Translations under genes and position numbers: made by a program
Shown: positions 9,189 through 18,329 of the stretch, piece after piece
Layout: each line of letters opens with the position of its first letter
How positions within the stretch are numbered: the stretch's first letter is position 1
The notes under the pieces: model-generated
Seen by the model: the letters and a program-made list of their open reading frames with translations, nothing else
Databases searched by the model: none
Told to the model about the DNA's origin: nothing
Assembly: GCA_009926065.1 (NCBI GenBank)
Contig: RFPP01000003.1
Location: forward strand, 31,537 to 95,536
Length of the DNA: 64,000 nucleotides
Origin: Flavobacteriaceae bacterium
GTDB lineage: Bacteria; Bacteroidota; Bacteroidia; Flavobacteriales; Flavobacteriaceae
Direction of reading: 5' to 3'

Positions 9189-11681
9189 TTAAAAAAAGAT
9201 ACCAAACGAACCTTTAACACCAAAATTATTGGTTTGAGGGGTAATGTAAGACCCTCTCCAACTAAATTCTATTCTAAAAACTTTGTAAATATTTCCAATT
9301 CCAGCATTGTATTCCCAATAAATATTCTCGGGAGCTTTGTAGTTTATTCCCGAAGCGTTTAGAGCTCGACTTTCATTGGAAATTGTTCCATAGGCTCCTC
9401 TAATTCCTATGGTTTCTCTCAAATTGAATTTTCTAAAATAGGGTATTCTAGCGAAAATTCGTCCACCAAAATTGTGTTCCAACTGAAGTGTTGCGTATTG
9501 ATCAGATTCAAACTCATAGAAATTTAAAAGGTTGAAAGTATTTCTAATAGTAAAATAAGTTTGGTTTCCAGGAATTATACTCATCAATCCTAAAGGAACG
9601 CCGCCAAAGGTTTTTCCTAACTCCATTGTAGAATTTAGTACTCCAATCGGTCCTATAATAATTGGTTGTTTATAATAAATTTGTATTTTTTTGTAATCAA
9701 AATCACTATCTAAAAATCCTTTAATTCCTATACTATAGTTAATAAAAAATCGGGGAAATGGACTACTCACAATTTGACGTTCTACAGCATATCCAACAGT
9801 TTTTCTGCCTGGAGTATAATCAATTTGGAAATTAACTTCCGATTGATTTAAATCTGCTCTAATTATACCGCCGTTACCTAAGGCGTCTGGCTTTGTAATA
9901 TAATAGTCTAATTTAAATTCTGGCGAAGCAGATATAAGGGTTCTATAGTTAAACCCTATTTGAAAATTTACATTTTTAAGAGGTTCCATTTCCACTGCAA
10001 AAGATGTAAAATTTACATTAGTTAATTTTCCATTATTACCTCCAGCAAATAAAGATGAAGATGCAAAACTCCTTCCTAAAACATCATTAGAAGTTGTTAA
10101 ACTTGCCCCTATTTGCTCTACATCTCTTCGAGTTCCTCCTTCAATAATTAATCGATTATTTCTGTTTAATAGCCATTTTCCTGAAACACCATATTTAAAT
10201 TTGTTATCCTTAAAACCATAGGCCGTGTAGGCCTGAATTCTCCATAAATCATTGGGGCCAAAATAAGTTCTTCCACCTACTCTGAGTCGAAATCCCTCTA
10301 CATTGTTAAAACCAACCGTTGATAATACGGGTCCATAATCGATAATTCCATTATTATAATAACCGCTGCCTAAAATGGTAACAATATCATATATTTGTTT
10401 AAATTTTCTATTTGTTTGTAGGGTGTCGAGCATTTTATAAATACCTTTTTCGTCTTTATTCAAATTCTCAAATCTATTTTCTTCCCAAAATTCGTCAGAT
10501 TTAGTGAAAATAGATTCTTCTTTATCAAAAGTTTGTTCTTTGTAAAAATCATAGGGTTTCTTTATATTAAACTCATGATTTCGATAAAGGGTAGTTCTTT
10601 TTCCGTACATCCCTCTTGAAGTTTCTTTTTTGCTCAAAGCAAAATCGGTCATCATGTAATCTCGGGTCAACAAGAAAATAGAATCATTCATAACCTCAAA
10701 TTCTTGTTCAATATAAATATCCTTTACCCAGTTAATATTAGCACTTTTGGTTGAGGCCATATTGATATTTTTGATGGCATAGGTTGTATCGGCAACCCAA
10801 AAATCACCTTTAAAAGTCAATTCACTTTTTCGTCTAGGATAAAATACGATATTATAACACCACTTTTTTCCTATGTATGAACTGTCTCTTAACACATAAT
10901 TATAAACATCTATTCCTGTTCTAGATAATGGGCTTGTAAAACTCTTATCAAAGAAATTTAGGTAGTTATTATAGATGTCGTTTTCATTGTAAAGGTCTTT
11001 TACAAACTCTATAATTTGCTGATTGGTATTAAACCCAGAATTTTTATTAGCTTTCAAAATTTCTTTGACTTTGCCTCTTACATTATCACCATAAACATTC
11101 GAAAGGGCTTCGTTAATAAAAATGGGTAAGTAGGTTTTTCCAGTTACTTTTGAAGTATCAACCTGTTTAAATATAAACTCCATTCCTTTGAAAATCTTAC
11201 TTTTCATAAAAGCACTATCAATGGTGTTCATATCAAATTCAAGTTTTTCATACTTTTCCATTTGATATTGATTGAACTGTCGCAATCCGTTTTTACGTCT
11301 ATGTTCCCAGATTTTTCTTAGTATATCAAGGGCTGGATTATTTTTTTTGGAAGTTTTTCCTGAATAAATTACCACCTCGTTCAATTTTACGCCATCGGAA
11401 ATTTTGACCTTAAGATCATAATTTACCGCTTTTGGTAGGATAAATTCTTTGGTTTGAAATCCGGAAAAGGAAACTACAATTACTTTATAGTTGAGTTTAG
11501 ATTCCAAATAAAATCGCCCATCTTCATTAGATACAACACCTTCATTGGTGCCTTTAAACATAATATTTGCATAAGGTACGGGGTTATTTTTATCATCTAC
11601 GACCATTCCACTTACCTTAGTTTGAGCATAGGAATAAAAACAAAAAAACAGTAGTAGGATAATAATTAATTTGAATTTCAT
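9189..11681 (-). CDS. DUF5686 outer-membrane protein with carboxypeptidase regulatory-like domain
   Basis: An 830-residue envelope protein. A signal peptide (about residues 1-19, ending in YSYAQ) is followed by a carboxypeptidase-D regulatory-like beta domain (about 21-105; YANIMFKGTNEGVVSNEDGRF), the same N-terminal domain used by many Bacteroidota SusC-type and DUF5686 proteins. The rest is DUF5686, ending in alternating hydrophobic/aromatic strands with a terminal Phe (GSFGIFF), as expected of an outer-membrane beta-barrel. Substrate and function are unknown. It is separated from pdhB upstream by a terminator. A TATATTTG sequence at 11720-11727 (minus strand) overlaps that terminator and could be its -7 element, but I see no TTG at the right distance. 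Confidence 0.87.
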   Translation of the reverse strand: MKFKLIIILLLFFCFYSYAQTKVSGMVVDDKNNPVPYANIMFKGTNEGVVSNEDGRFYLESKLNYKVIVVSFSGFQTKEFILPKAVNYDLKVKISDGVKLNEVVIYSGKTSKKNNPALDILRKIWEHRRKNGLRQFNQYQMEKYEKLEFDMNTIDSAFMKSKIFKGMEFIFKQVDTSKVTGKTYLPIFINEALSNVYGDNVRGKVKEILKANKNSGFNTNQQIIEFVKDLYNENDIYNNYLNFFDKSFTSPLSRTGIDVYNYVLRDSSYIGKKWCYNIVFYPRRKSELTFKGDFWVADTTYAIKNINMASTKSANINWVKDIYIEQEFEVMNDSIFLLTRDYMMTDFALSKKETSRGMYGKRTTLYRNHEFNIKKPYDFYKEQTFDKEESIFTKSDEFWEENRFENLNKDEKGIYKMLDTLQTNRKFKQIYDIVTILGSGYYNNGIIDYGPVLSTVGFNNVEGFRLRVGGRTYFGPNDLWRIQAYTAYGFKDNKFKYGVSGKWLLNRNNRLIIEGGTRRDVEQIGASLTTSNDVLGRSFASSSLFAGGNNGKLTNVNFTSFAVEMEPLKNVNFQIGFNYRTLISASPEFKLDYYITKPDALGNGGIIRADLNQSEVNFQIDYTPGRKTVGYAVERQIVSSPFPRFFINYSIGIKGFLDSDFDYKKIQIYYKQPIIIGPIGVLNSTMELGKTFGGVPLGLMSIIPGNQTYFTIRNTFNLLNFYEFESDQYATLQLEHNFGGRIFARIPYFRKFNLRETIGIRGAYGTISNESRALNASGINYKAPENIYWEYNAGIGNIYKVFRIEFSWRGSYITPQTNNFGVKGSFGIFF

Positions 11682-11683
11682 AG

Positions 11684-11720
11684 GTAAAAAAAAACTTCAC
11701 CATTTTATGTGATGAAGTTC
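11684..11720 (-). terminator. Rho-independent terminator of pdhB
   Basis: Hairpin with arms AACTTCA/TGAAGTT extended inward with one mismatch (11692-11719). On the minus strand it is followed by a run of eight to nine T residues. It lies about 65 nt past the pdhB stop. Confidence 0.7.
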
Positions 11721-11785
11721 AAATATAGTAAATTTATTATTTGGATGCTGTTAAAATTAAAAACACCCTGAAAGGTAATTTTGAA

Positions 11786-12766
11786 TTATTTTTTGTACAA
11801 TACTTTTTTAACAGCCGCAATCACATCATTAGCGTTAGGCAACCATTCTTTCAAAAGCGTTGGAGAATAAGGCGCAGGAGTATCAGCAGTGGTGATTCTT
11901 TGAATTGGTGCGTCTAAAAAGTCGAATGCACGCTCCTGTACAATGTAAGTTATTTCAGAAGCAACACTTGCAAAAGGCCAAGCTTCTTCTAAAACTACCA
12001 ATCTATTTGTTTTTCTAACAGAATTTAAAATCGCATCATAATCCATTGGACGAACCGTTCTTAAATCGATAATTTCACAAGAAATTCCTTCTTTAGCTAA
12101 TTCATCAGCTGCAATGTGAGCCTCTTTAATAATTTTTCCAAAAGAAACAATCGTTACATCAGTACCTTCTCTTTTAATATCGGCAACACCAAGAGGAATA
12201 ATATAATCCCCATCCGGCACTTCTCCTTTATCACCATACATTTGTTCAGATTCCATGAAAATTACCGGGTCATTATCACGAATTGCCGCCTTCAATAATC
12301 CTTTAGCATCATAAACTGTAGAAGGAACTACCACTTTTAAACCAGGAGTATTAGCAAACCAATTTTCAAATGCCTGTGAGTGAGTTGCACCTAGTTGACC
12401 TGCAGAAGCTGTTGGACCTCTAAACACCATTGGCATTGGAAATTGCCCAGCAGACATTTGACGCATCTTAGCTGCATTATTAATAATTTGATCAATACCA
12501 ACCAAAGAGAAATTGAAAGTCATGTATTCCACAATAGGACGACATCCATTCATAGCAGATCCAACTGCAATTCCAGCAAATCCTAACTCGGCAATTGGCG
12601 TATCAATTACACGTTTTGGACCAAATTCGTCAAGCATTCCTTTGGAGGCTTTATAAGCTCCATTATATTCAGCAACCTCTTCTCCCATTAAATATACGGA
12701 TTCATCACGACGCATTTCTTCACTCATTGCTTCAGCAATCGCTTCTCTAAATTGTATAGTTCTCAT
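11786..12766 (-). CDS. pdhB: Pyruvate dehydrogenase E1 component, beta subunit
   Basis: Transketolase-type E1 beta, 326 residues, the usual length. It forms the alpha2beta2 E1 of the pyruvate dehydrogenase complex with an alpha subunit not encoded here, decarboxylating pyruvate with thiamine diphosphate and passing acetyl to E2 lipoate. Visible signatures: MGEEVAEYNGAYKASKG near 27, IDTPIAELGFAG near 54 and the transketolase C-terminal part from about residue 200 (DLRTVRPMD). The N-terminal pyrimidine-binding region contains the conserved GEEV glutamate that activates ThDP. Branched-chain 2-oxoacid dehydrogenase beta subunits look similar, so pyruvate specificity rests on overall resemblance to flavobacterial PdhB. 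It is a single-gene unit with its own promoter (12798-12831) and terminator. Confidence 0.92.
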   Translation of the reverse strand: MRTIQFREAIAEAMSEEMRRDESVYLMGEEVAEYNGAYKASKGMLDEFGPKRVIDTPIAELGFAGIAVGSAMNGCRPIVEYMTFNFSLVGIDQIINNAAKMRQMSAGQFPMPMVFRGPTASAGQLGATHSQAFENWFANTPGLKVVVPSTVYDAKGLLKAAIRDNDPVIFMESEQMYGDKGEVPDGDYIIPLGVADIKREGTDVTIVSFGKIIKEAHIAADELAKEGISCEIIDLRTVRPMDYDAILNSVRKTNRLVVLEEAWPFASVASEITYIVQERAFDFLDAPIQRITTADTPAPYSPTLLKEWLPNANDVIAAVKKVLYKK

Positions 12767-12797
12767 ATTTATGAAAATGTGTTTCTTAAATTTTGAG

Positions 12798-12831
12798 CAA
12801 AAATAAATATTTTATACCATTTTAAGCACAA
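12798..12831 (-). promoter_or_regulatory. Promoter of pdhB
   Basis: TATTTTTG (minus strand, 12798-12805) and TTG (12829-12831) with a 23-nt spacer, 31 nt ahead of the pdhB ATG. The spacer is at the upper limit for this promoter class. Confidence 0.45.
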
Positions 12832-12849
12832 AAATCTTTAAAATTATTT

Positions 12850-12916
12850 GGAGCTTTTTCCTGCTTTCCTCTTTATCCTCGCCCAAAAGCGAGGGATACC
12901 GTTTCAATCAGGGCTA
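12850..12916 (+). repeat. Structured intergenic repeat, copy B
   Basis: Lies between the divergent pdhB and etfB genes. It begins GGAGCTTTTTCCTGCTTTCC and ends ATCAGGGCTA, with a central CCTCGC/GCGAGG stem (12877-12882 with 12889-12894) around the loop CCAAAA. The loop is identical to copy C although the stem differs. It sits just upstream of the pdhB promoter. Confidence 0.7.
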
Positions 12917-13028
12917 CGAAAACGATTTAGTATTGATATTTTGTTTAAAAATAATATGCACGCATAGTAAATTGAAACAAATTAATTACTAATTTAGTGG
13001 CCGAATTATTTTTCTAAATTTTATATAA

Positions 13029-13775
13029 ATGAATATATTAGTTTGCATCAGTCACGTTCCTGATACTACTTCAAAAATTAACTTTACTAATAACGATACT
13101 CTTTTTGATACCAATGGAGTTCAGTTTGTAATCAACCCAAATGATGAGTTTGGATTAACACGTGCCATTTGGTTTCAAGAACAACAAGGGGCAAATGTAA
13201 CTGTTGTAAATGTTGGAGGACCAGAAACGGAACCAACATTAAGAAAAGCACTAGCCATAGGTGCTAACGAAGCCATTAGAGTAAATGCTGAACCAACAGA
13301 CGGTTTTTTTGTTGCAAAACAATTAGCCGAAGTAATAAAAAATGGAAATTACGACTTGGTAATTGCAGGAAAAGAATCATTAGATTATAATGGTGGAATG
13401 GTCCCTGGAATGATTGCAGGATTGTTAGGTTTCAATTTTATTAATTCTTGTGTTGCATTAACAGTTGATGGAAATTCAGTTACAGCATCTAGAGAAATTG
13501 ACGGTGGAAAAGAAATTGTAAATTCTCAATTACCATTAATTATTGGTGGTCAAAAAGGCTTGGTTGAAGAAAAAGATCTTCGCATTCCAAACATGAGGGG
13601 AATTATGACTGCAAGAACTAAGGTATTAACTATTTTAGAACCTGTGGCAAGTGATTCAAAAACAGCTTCAGTAAAATTTGAAAAACCAGCTCCAAAATCA
13701 GCTGTGAAATTAGTAAGCGCAGATAATTTGGATGAATTAATCAATTTATTACATAACGAGGCAAAAGTGATTTAA
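13029..13775 (+). CDS. etfB: Electron transfer flavoprotein, beta subunit
   Basis: EtfB, 248 residues. With EtfA it forms the FAD/AMP-binding heterodimer that accepts electrons from acyl-CoA and related dehydrogenases and delivers them to the respiratory quinone pool. The fold signature is visible in NPNDEFGLTRAIWF near 37, the nucleotide-binding VVNVGGPETEPTLRKALAIGANEA near 60-83 and LVIAGKESLDYNGGMVPGMIA near 108. It is co-directional with etfA 101 nt downstream, so the two are presumably one operon, with a large inverted repeat in the gap. I found no clear TANNTTTG promoter in the AT-rich leader. Confidence 0.95.
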   Translation: MNILVCISHVPDTTSKINFTNNDTLFDTNGVQFVINPNDEFGLTRAIWFQEQQGANVTVVNVGGPETEPTLRKALAIGANEAIRVNAEPTDGFFVAKQLAEVIKNGNYDLVIAGKESLDYNGGMVPGMIAGLLGFNFINSCVALTVDGNSVTASREIDGGKEIVNSQLPLIIGGQKGLVEEKDLRIPNMRGIMTARTKVLTILEPVASDSKTASVKFEKPAPKSAVKLVSADNLDELINLLHNEAKVI

Positions 13776-13796
13776 GGAGCAAAAAAAATAATTTTA

Positions 13797-13853
13797 AATT
13801 ATAAATTATAAATGTTAAATCGGAATTCTTAATAACATTTAAAATTCATAATT
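13797..13853. repeat. Imperfect 19-bp inverted repeat between etfB and etfA
   Basis: Left arm 13797-13815 (AATTATAAATTATAAATGT) pairs with right arm 13835-13853 at 17 of 19 positions across a 19-nt loop. It is very AT-rich. Such AATTATAAATT-type intergenic repeats are common in flavobacteria. In an operon gap it could stabilise or process the transcript. No T run follows. Confidence 0.6.
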
Positions 13854-13876
13854 CAACATTTAAAATAAAAATAAAA

Positions 13877-14842
13877 ATGTCAATATTAATATACGCAGAA
13901 TCTGCAGAAGGAAAATTTAAAAAAGTAGCATTTGAATTGGCTTCCTATGCTAAAAAAGTAGCAGAATCATTAGGAACATCTGTAACAGCAATTACTATAA
14001 ATACGAATGATGTATCTGAATTATCTAATTATGGTGTGAATAAAGTTTTAAAAGTAAACAACCCAAAATTAGCTGGATTTACAGCTAAAGCCTATGCTGA
14101 TGCAATTAGACAAGCAGCACAAAAGGAAAATTCACAAATAATTATATTATCATCAACTACAGATAGTTTATATTTAGCTCCTCTAGTTTCTATTTCGTTA
14201 GAAGCAGGATTTGCATCTAATGTGGTTGGTCTTCCAAATAGTTTATCACCATTTCAAGTAAAAAGAAATGGATTTTCAAATAAAGCATTTTTAACCACAG
14301 AAATTTCAACTCCTATAAAAGTGCTAAGTATTTCTAAAAATTCTTTTGGTACAACTGAAAATAAAATAAGTTTAACCCAAGAAGATTTTAACCCTTCAAT
14401 TGATGATTCCGACTTCGGTGTAAAAGTAGTTTCCGTTGAAAAAGCTTCCGGTAAAGTAACTATTGCCGATGCCGATGTTGTAGTTTCTGCAGGTCGTGGA
14501 TTAAAAGGGCCTGAAAATTGGGGAATGATAGAAGAATTAGCAACTGTTTTGGGGGCTGCTACCGCATGTTCAAAACCAGTTTCCGATTTAGGCTGGCGTC
14601 CTCATGGTGAACACGTAGGTCAAACAGGAAAACCTGTGGCAGCTAATTTATACATAGCGGTGGGAATTTCAGGAGCTATTCAACACATTGCGGGAATCAA
14701 TTCATCAAAAGTTAAAGTGGTAATCAATACGGATGCTGAAGCTCCATTTTTTAAAGTTGCAGATTACGGTATAGTAGGTGATGCCTTTGAAATAGTTCCT
14801 AAATTAATTGATAAATTAAAAGCTTTTAAAGCAAATAATTAA
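13877..14842 (+). CDS. etfA: Electron transfer flavoprotein, alpha subunit
   Basis: EtfA, 321 residues, partner of EtfB encoded just upstream. The N-terminal half is the divergent ETF domain. The C-terminal half is the FAD-binding domain with the classical signature from about residue 207: GRGLKGPENWGMIEELA, then KPVSDLGWRPHGEHVGQTGK and LYIAVGISGAIQHIAG, ending with VINTDAEAPFFKVADYGIVGD. All expected FAD-contact motifs are present. It probably acts in fatty acid and amino acid oxidation, but neither an ETF:quinone oxidoreductase nor an acyl-CoA dehydrogenase gene is nearby. Confidence 0.96.
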   Translation: MSILIYAESAEGKFKKVAFELASYAKKVAESLGTSVTAITINTNDVSELSNYGVNKVLKVNNPKLAGFTAKAYADAIRQAAQKENSQIIILSSTTDSLYLAPLVSISLEAGFASNVVGLPNSLSPFQVKRNGFSNKAFLTTEISTPIKVLSISKNSFGTTENKISLTQEDFNPSIDDSDFGVKVVSVEKASGKVTIADADVVVSAGRGLKGPENWGMIEELATVLGAATACSKPVSDLGWRPHGEHVGQTGKPVAANLYIAVGISGAIQHIAGINSSKVKVVINTDAEAPFFKVADYGIVGDAFEIVPKLIDKLKAFKANN

Positions 14843-14919
14843 ATGTCATCTCAAATTAATTTATTAAGCTTTATATAATTTTTATATTTTTTAAACAATC
14901 TTTTTTATTTAAAATTTCT

Positions 14920-14950
14920 TTGTAACTTTATTCAATTCATTGTACTTTTG
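14920..14950 (+). promoter_or_regulatory. Promoter of the bifunctional nuclease gene (apparently leaderless)
   Basis: TTG (14920-14922), a 20-nt spacer and TACTTTTG (14943-14950): a full match to the TTG/TANNTTTG promoter. Only five bases separate it from the ATG at 14956, so transcription would start at or within a couple of bases of the start codon. Confidence 0.65.
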
Positions 14951-14955
14951 CAACT

Positions 14956-15576
14956 ATGAGCTTAGTAAAACTTACAATACAAGGAATTTCTTATAGCCAA
15001 ACTCAAAATGGAGCTTATGCTTTGATTTTGAATGAAGTTGACGGTGATCGAAAACTACCAATTGTCATTGGAGCATTCGAGGCTCAATCTATTGCAATTG
15101 CTTTAGAAAAAGAAATTAAACCTCCTCGTCCACTGACTCACGATTTATTCAAAAATTTTGCCGAACGCTTCGATATTGTTGTAAAACAAGTAATTATTCA
15201 TAAATTAGTTGACGGAGTTTTTTATTCAAGTATTATTTGTGAAAGAGATAAAATCGAAGAGATTATAGATGCTCGTACTTCTGATGCAATTGCGTTAGCA
15301 TTGAGATTTAATTCTCCTATTTTTACTTATAAAAATATACTTGATAAAGCAGGTATATATTTGAAAACTAATTTAAAAGAGGATGAAGAAAGTCCTAAAG
15401 AATTAAATGAAAGCTTATCTAATTCAAATACATTTGGTGTTGAGGACAATGCCATTACCGGAAATACCTATTCAAAAAACAGTTTAGCTGAATTGGCTCA
15501 ATTATTAGAAATTGCAGTAGAAAGAGAGGATTACCGCGAAGCAGCTAAAATTCGAGATGAAATATCAAAAAGATAA
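14956..15576 (+). CDS. Bifunctional nuclease (DUF151) family protein with UVR motif
   Basis: A 206-residue cytoplasmic protein. Residues 1-135 form the BFN/DUF151 domain (LPIVIGAFEAQSIAIALE near 31, RPLTHDLFKNF near 57, DARTSDAIALALR near 106). The C-terminus (about 167-206; EREDYREAAKIRDEI) is a UVR motif of the kind found in UvrB/UvrC and some kinases. The DUF151 fold occurs widely in bacteria and plants, and nuclease activity has been reported for some members, but the bacterial role is not settled. It has its own strong promoter with almost no leader. The amidohydrolase gene follows 37 nt later and may be co-transcribed. Confidence 0.88.
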   Translation: MSLVKLTIQGISYSQTQNGAYALILNEVDGDRKLPIVIGAFEAQSIAIALEKEIKPPRPLTHDLFKNFAERFDIVVKQVIIHKLVDGVFYSSIICERDKIEEIIDARTSDAIALALRFNSPIFTYKNILDKAGIYLKTNLKEDEESPKELNESLSNSNTFGVEDNAITGNTYSKNSLAELAQLLEIAVEREDYREAAKIRDEISKR

Positions 15577-15613
15577 ATAATAACTTTTTTTACTAATTAA
15601 AATAAAAAAAAAT

Positions 15614-16897
15614 ATGAAAATAAAATTCATACTCAATCTTCTTGTTTTTTTAGCAGGGCAAATTTTATTTTCACAAGATTATTATTTGCATTGTGGTTCC
15701 ATAATTGATACTAAAAGCGGGAAAGAACTTAAAAATAAAACTATCGTAATTTCTAAAAATAAAATCGCAAAAATTGTAGACGGTTTTATTACTAAAAGTA
15801 GAGAAGCAGATATTGAAGTTGATCTAAAAAACAAATTTATTCTACCGGGACTTATAGATTTACATGTTCACATTGAAGGCGATTATGACAGTCATAGTTA
15901 CATTTCAAAATATGTAGACAATGATTCGGATGTTGCTTTTCGATCTGTACGTTCAGCAGAAATAACATTACTTTCAGGTTTTACAACCGTTCGAGATCTA
16001 GGTGGTACTGGAGTCAATATTTCATTACGAAATGCCATAAATAAAGGTGTTGTGAAAGGTCCTAGAATTTACACTGCAGGTAAATCAATTGCCACTACGG
16101 GTGGTCACGCCGACCCTACTAATGGAAGTAATAGAAAATTTGTTGGCGATCCTGGTCCCCATGAAGGTGTGATAAATTCTCCCGAAGATGCCGTTAAAGC
16201 TGTAAGAGAAAGATACAAAGAAGGAGCAGATGTAATCAAAATAACAGCAACCGGAGGAGTACTTAGTGTTGCAAAAAATAGCAAAAATCCGCAGTTTACA
16301 ATTGAGGAAATTAAGGCAATAACATCAACAGCAAAAGATTATAATATGCTCACTGCTGCTCATGCGCATGGAGATGAGGGTATTCAAAGAGCCATATTAG
16401 GCGGTGTTAAAACTATTGAGCACGGAACCTATATGAGTGAAGAATCTATGGATTTAATGAAAAAATACGATGCCTATTTAGTTCCAACATTAACTGCAGG
16501 AAAAGAGGTAGAAAAAAATGCTGAAATTAATGGTTTTTACCCTGAAATAGTAGTTCCTAAAGCAAGAGAAATTGGCCCTAAAATTCAAGCTACATTTTCA
16601 AAAGCTTATAAAAAAGGAGTGAAAATTGCCTTTGGAACTGATGCAAGTGTTTTTCCTCACGGAATCAATGCAAAAGAATTTAGCTATATGGTTTTGGGAG
16701 GCATGTCGCCAATTGAAGCCATACAAGCTGCAACAACAACTAATGCCTTTTTATTAGGAATTGATGATGAAGTTGGGCAAATAAAAGAAAGTTTTTTAGC
16801 AGATATAATTGCGGTTAATGAAAATCCTTTAGTTAAAATAAATACTCTAGAGAATGTTATTTTTGTAATGAAAGATGGGGTGATTTACAAAAACTAA
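15614..16897 (+). CDS. Secreted metal-dependent amidohydrolase
   Basis: Amidohydrolase-superfamily enzyme of 427 residues with an N-terminal signal peptide (about 1-20, ending LFSQ), so periplasmic or exported. Metal-site motifs are in order: LPGLIDLHVH near 76-85 (HxH), the Lys of VIKITATGG near 198-206 (likely the bridging ligand), AAHAHGDEG near 237, IEHGTYM near 256 and FGTDASVFPHG near 330. It belongs to the group annotated as imidazolonepropionase-like or Xaa-Pro dipeptidase-like hydrolases, which cleave cyclic amides or prolyl dipeptides. The exact substrate cannot be told from sequence. The ATG at 15614 is needed to keep the signal peptide. Confidence 0.88.
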   Translation: MKIKFILNLLVFLAGQILFSQDYYLHCGSIIDTKSGKELKNKTIVISKNKIAKIVDGFITKSREADIEVDLKNKFILPGLIDLHVHIEGDYDSHSYISKYVDNDSDVAFRSVRSAEITLLSGFTTVRDLGGTGVNISLRNAINKGVVKGPRIYTAGKSIATTGGHADPTNGSNRKFVGDPGPHEGVINSPEDAVKAVRERYKEGADVIKITATGGVLSVAKNSKNPQFTIEEIKAITSTAKDYNMLTAAHAHGDEGIQRAILGGVKTIEHGTYMSEESMDLMKKYDAYLVPTLTAGKEVEKNAEINGFYPEIVVPKAREIGPKIQATFSKAYKKGVKIAFGTDASVFPHGINAKEFSYMVLGGMSPIEAIQAATTTNAFLLGIDDEVGQIKESFLADIIAVNENPLVKINTLENVIFVMKDGVIYKN

Positions 16898-16929
16898 CCA
16901 TTACACTTTTTAAAACATAATAAAAGCTG

Positions 16930-17754
16930 ATGAAGCAATATTTAGACTTAGTAAAACACGTATTAGAAAACGGAACTCAAAAAGGAGATCGAACAGGAAC
17001 AGGAACAAAGAGTGTTTTTGGATATCAAATGCGTTTTGATTTAAGTGAAGGTTTTCCTATGGTTACTACCAAAAAATTGCATCTTAAATCAATAATTTAT
17101 GAATTGCTTTGGTTTTTAAAAGGAGAAACAAATATTGCTTATTTGAAAGAAAATGGCGTTAAAATTTGGGATGAATGGGCTAATGAAAATGGCGATTTAG
17201 GACCTGTTTATGGTCACCAATGGCGCAATTGGAACAGTGAAGAAATAGATCAAATTTCGGAAATTATTGAGGCTTTAAAAACCAATCCTAACAGCCGTAG
17301 AATGCTAGTTTCAGCTTGGAATCCTAGTGTTTTACCAGATACCAAAAAAACATTTGCTGAAAATGTAGCTAATGGAAAAGTCGCTTTGCCTCCATGCCAT
17401 GCCTTTTTCCAATTTTATGTTGCTAACGGAAAATTATCTTGTCAATTATATCAAAGAAGTGCCGATATCTTCTTAGGCGTGCCTTTTAATATCGCTTCCT
17501 ACGCCCTATTGACAATGATGATAGCTCAAGTTTGCGATTTAAAAGTTGGAGAATTTATTCATACTTTTGGAGATGCTCACATTTACAATAATCATTTTGA
17601 ACAAGTTAAACTACAACTTTCAAGAGACACTCGTCCACTACCAAAAATGATTATCAATCCTGAAATAAAAAATATTTTCGACTTCAAATTTGAGGATTTC
17701 ACATTAGTAGGCTATGACCCGCATCCTGCAATTCGAGGAGAAGTTGCGGTTTAA
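16930..17754 (+). CDS. thyA: Thymidylate synthase
   Basis: ThyA, 274 residues, converts dUMP and methylene-tetrahydrofolate to dTMP and dihydrofolate. It shows [19 protein letters not shown] near 21, YGHQWRNW near 94, the catalytic nucleophile Cys156 in [25 protein letters not shown] near 178 and the dUMP-binding HIYNNH. It is followed 58 nt later by folA, whose product regenerates tetrahydrofolate from the dihydrofolate made here, a classical pairing. Confidence 0.98.
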   Translation: MKQYLDLVKHVLENGTQKGDRTGTGTKSVFGYQMRFDLSEGFPMVTTKKLHLKSIIYELLWFLKGETNIAYLKENGVKIWDEWANENGDLGPVYGHQWRNWNSEEIDQISEIIEALKTNPNSRRMLVSAWNPSVLPDTKKTFAENVANGKVALPPCHAFFQFYVANGKLSCQLYQRSADIFLGVPFNIASYALLTMMIAQVCDLKVGEFIHTFGDAHIYNNHFEQVKLQLSRDTRPLPKMIINPEIKNIFDFKFEDFTLVGYDPHPAIRGEVAV

Positions 17755-17812
17755 ATTACACCTATCATTTTAAAATTATAAATTGAAATTTGTTTTCAAT
17801 AAAACCAAGAGA

Positions 17813-18295
17813 ATGAAAATATTAATTGCAGCGACTTCTTTAAATAATGCTCTTGGAAAAGACAATAAAATTATATGGCATTTGCCAGATGACTTTAAGC
17901 GTTTCAAGGAACTCACTTCGGGCCACTATATTATTATGGGGAGAAAAACTTTTGAGAGCTTTCCAAAACCATTACCAAATAGAACTCACGTAGTAATTAC
18001 GAGACAAAAAAATTACAAACCCGATGGTTGTATTGTAGTTAATAGTATCGAAGAGGCCTTTGCAATTTGCCCAAAAAATGAAGATTCCTTCTTAATTGGT
18101 GGCGCAGAAATCTACGAGTTAGGGCTTCCTTATGTCGATAAAATTGAACTTACACTAATTAACGATAACTTTGAAGCAGATGCGTTTTTACCTAAAATTG
18201 ATTTTTCAAAATGGAAATTAATTCAGGAAGAATTTCATGCTAAAGATGAAAAACACGCATACGAATTTAGCTTTCAAACCTACCTCAAAAGATAA
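17813..18295 (+). CDS. folA: Dihydrofolate reductase
   Basis: DHFR, 160 residues from the ATG at 17813. The ORF-track start at 17783 is a TTG ten codons upstream that adds residues not seen in the family, so the ATG beginning MKILIAATSLNNALG is preferred. Family motifs: LPDDFKRFKELT (catalytic acidic residue on the first helix), IIMGRKTFESFPKPLPNR and FLIGGAEIYELGL (NADPH binding). It reduces dihydrofolate produced by the thyA gene directly upstream, probably in one operon. Confidence 0.96.
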   Translation: MKILIAATSLNNALGKDNKIIWHLPDDFKRFKELTSGHYIIMGRKTFESFPKPLPNRTHVVITRQKNYKPDGCIVVNSIEEAFAICPKNEDSFLIGGAEIYELGLPYVDKIELTLINDNFEADAFLPKIDFSKWKLIQEEFHAKDEKHAYEFSFQTYLKR

Positions 18296-18304
18296 TTAAA
18301 TACT

Positions 18305-18312
18305 TACCTTTG
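18305..18312 (+). promoter_or_regulatory. Candidate -7 element of ubiE-porT
   Basis: TACCTTTG, 17 nt before the ubiE ATG in the short gap after folA. No TTG at the expected distance, so support is limited to the -7 match. Confidence 0.35.
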
Positions 18313-18329
18313 CTCCAAAATAATTACTA

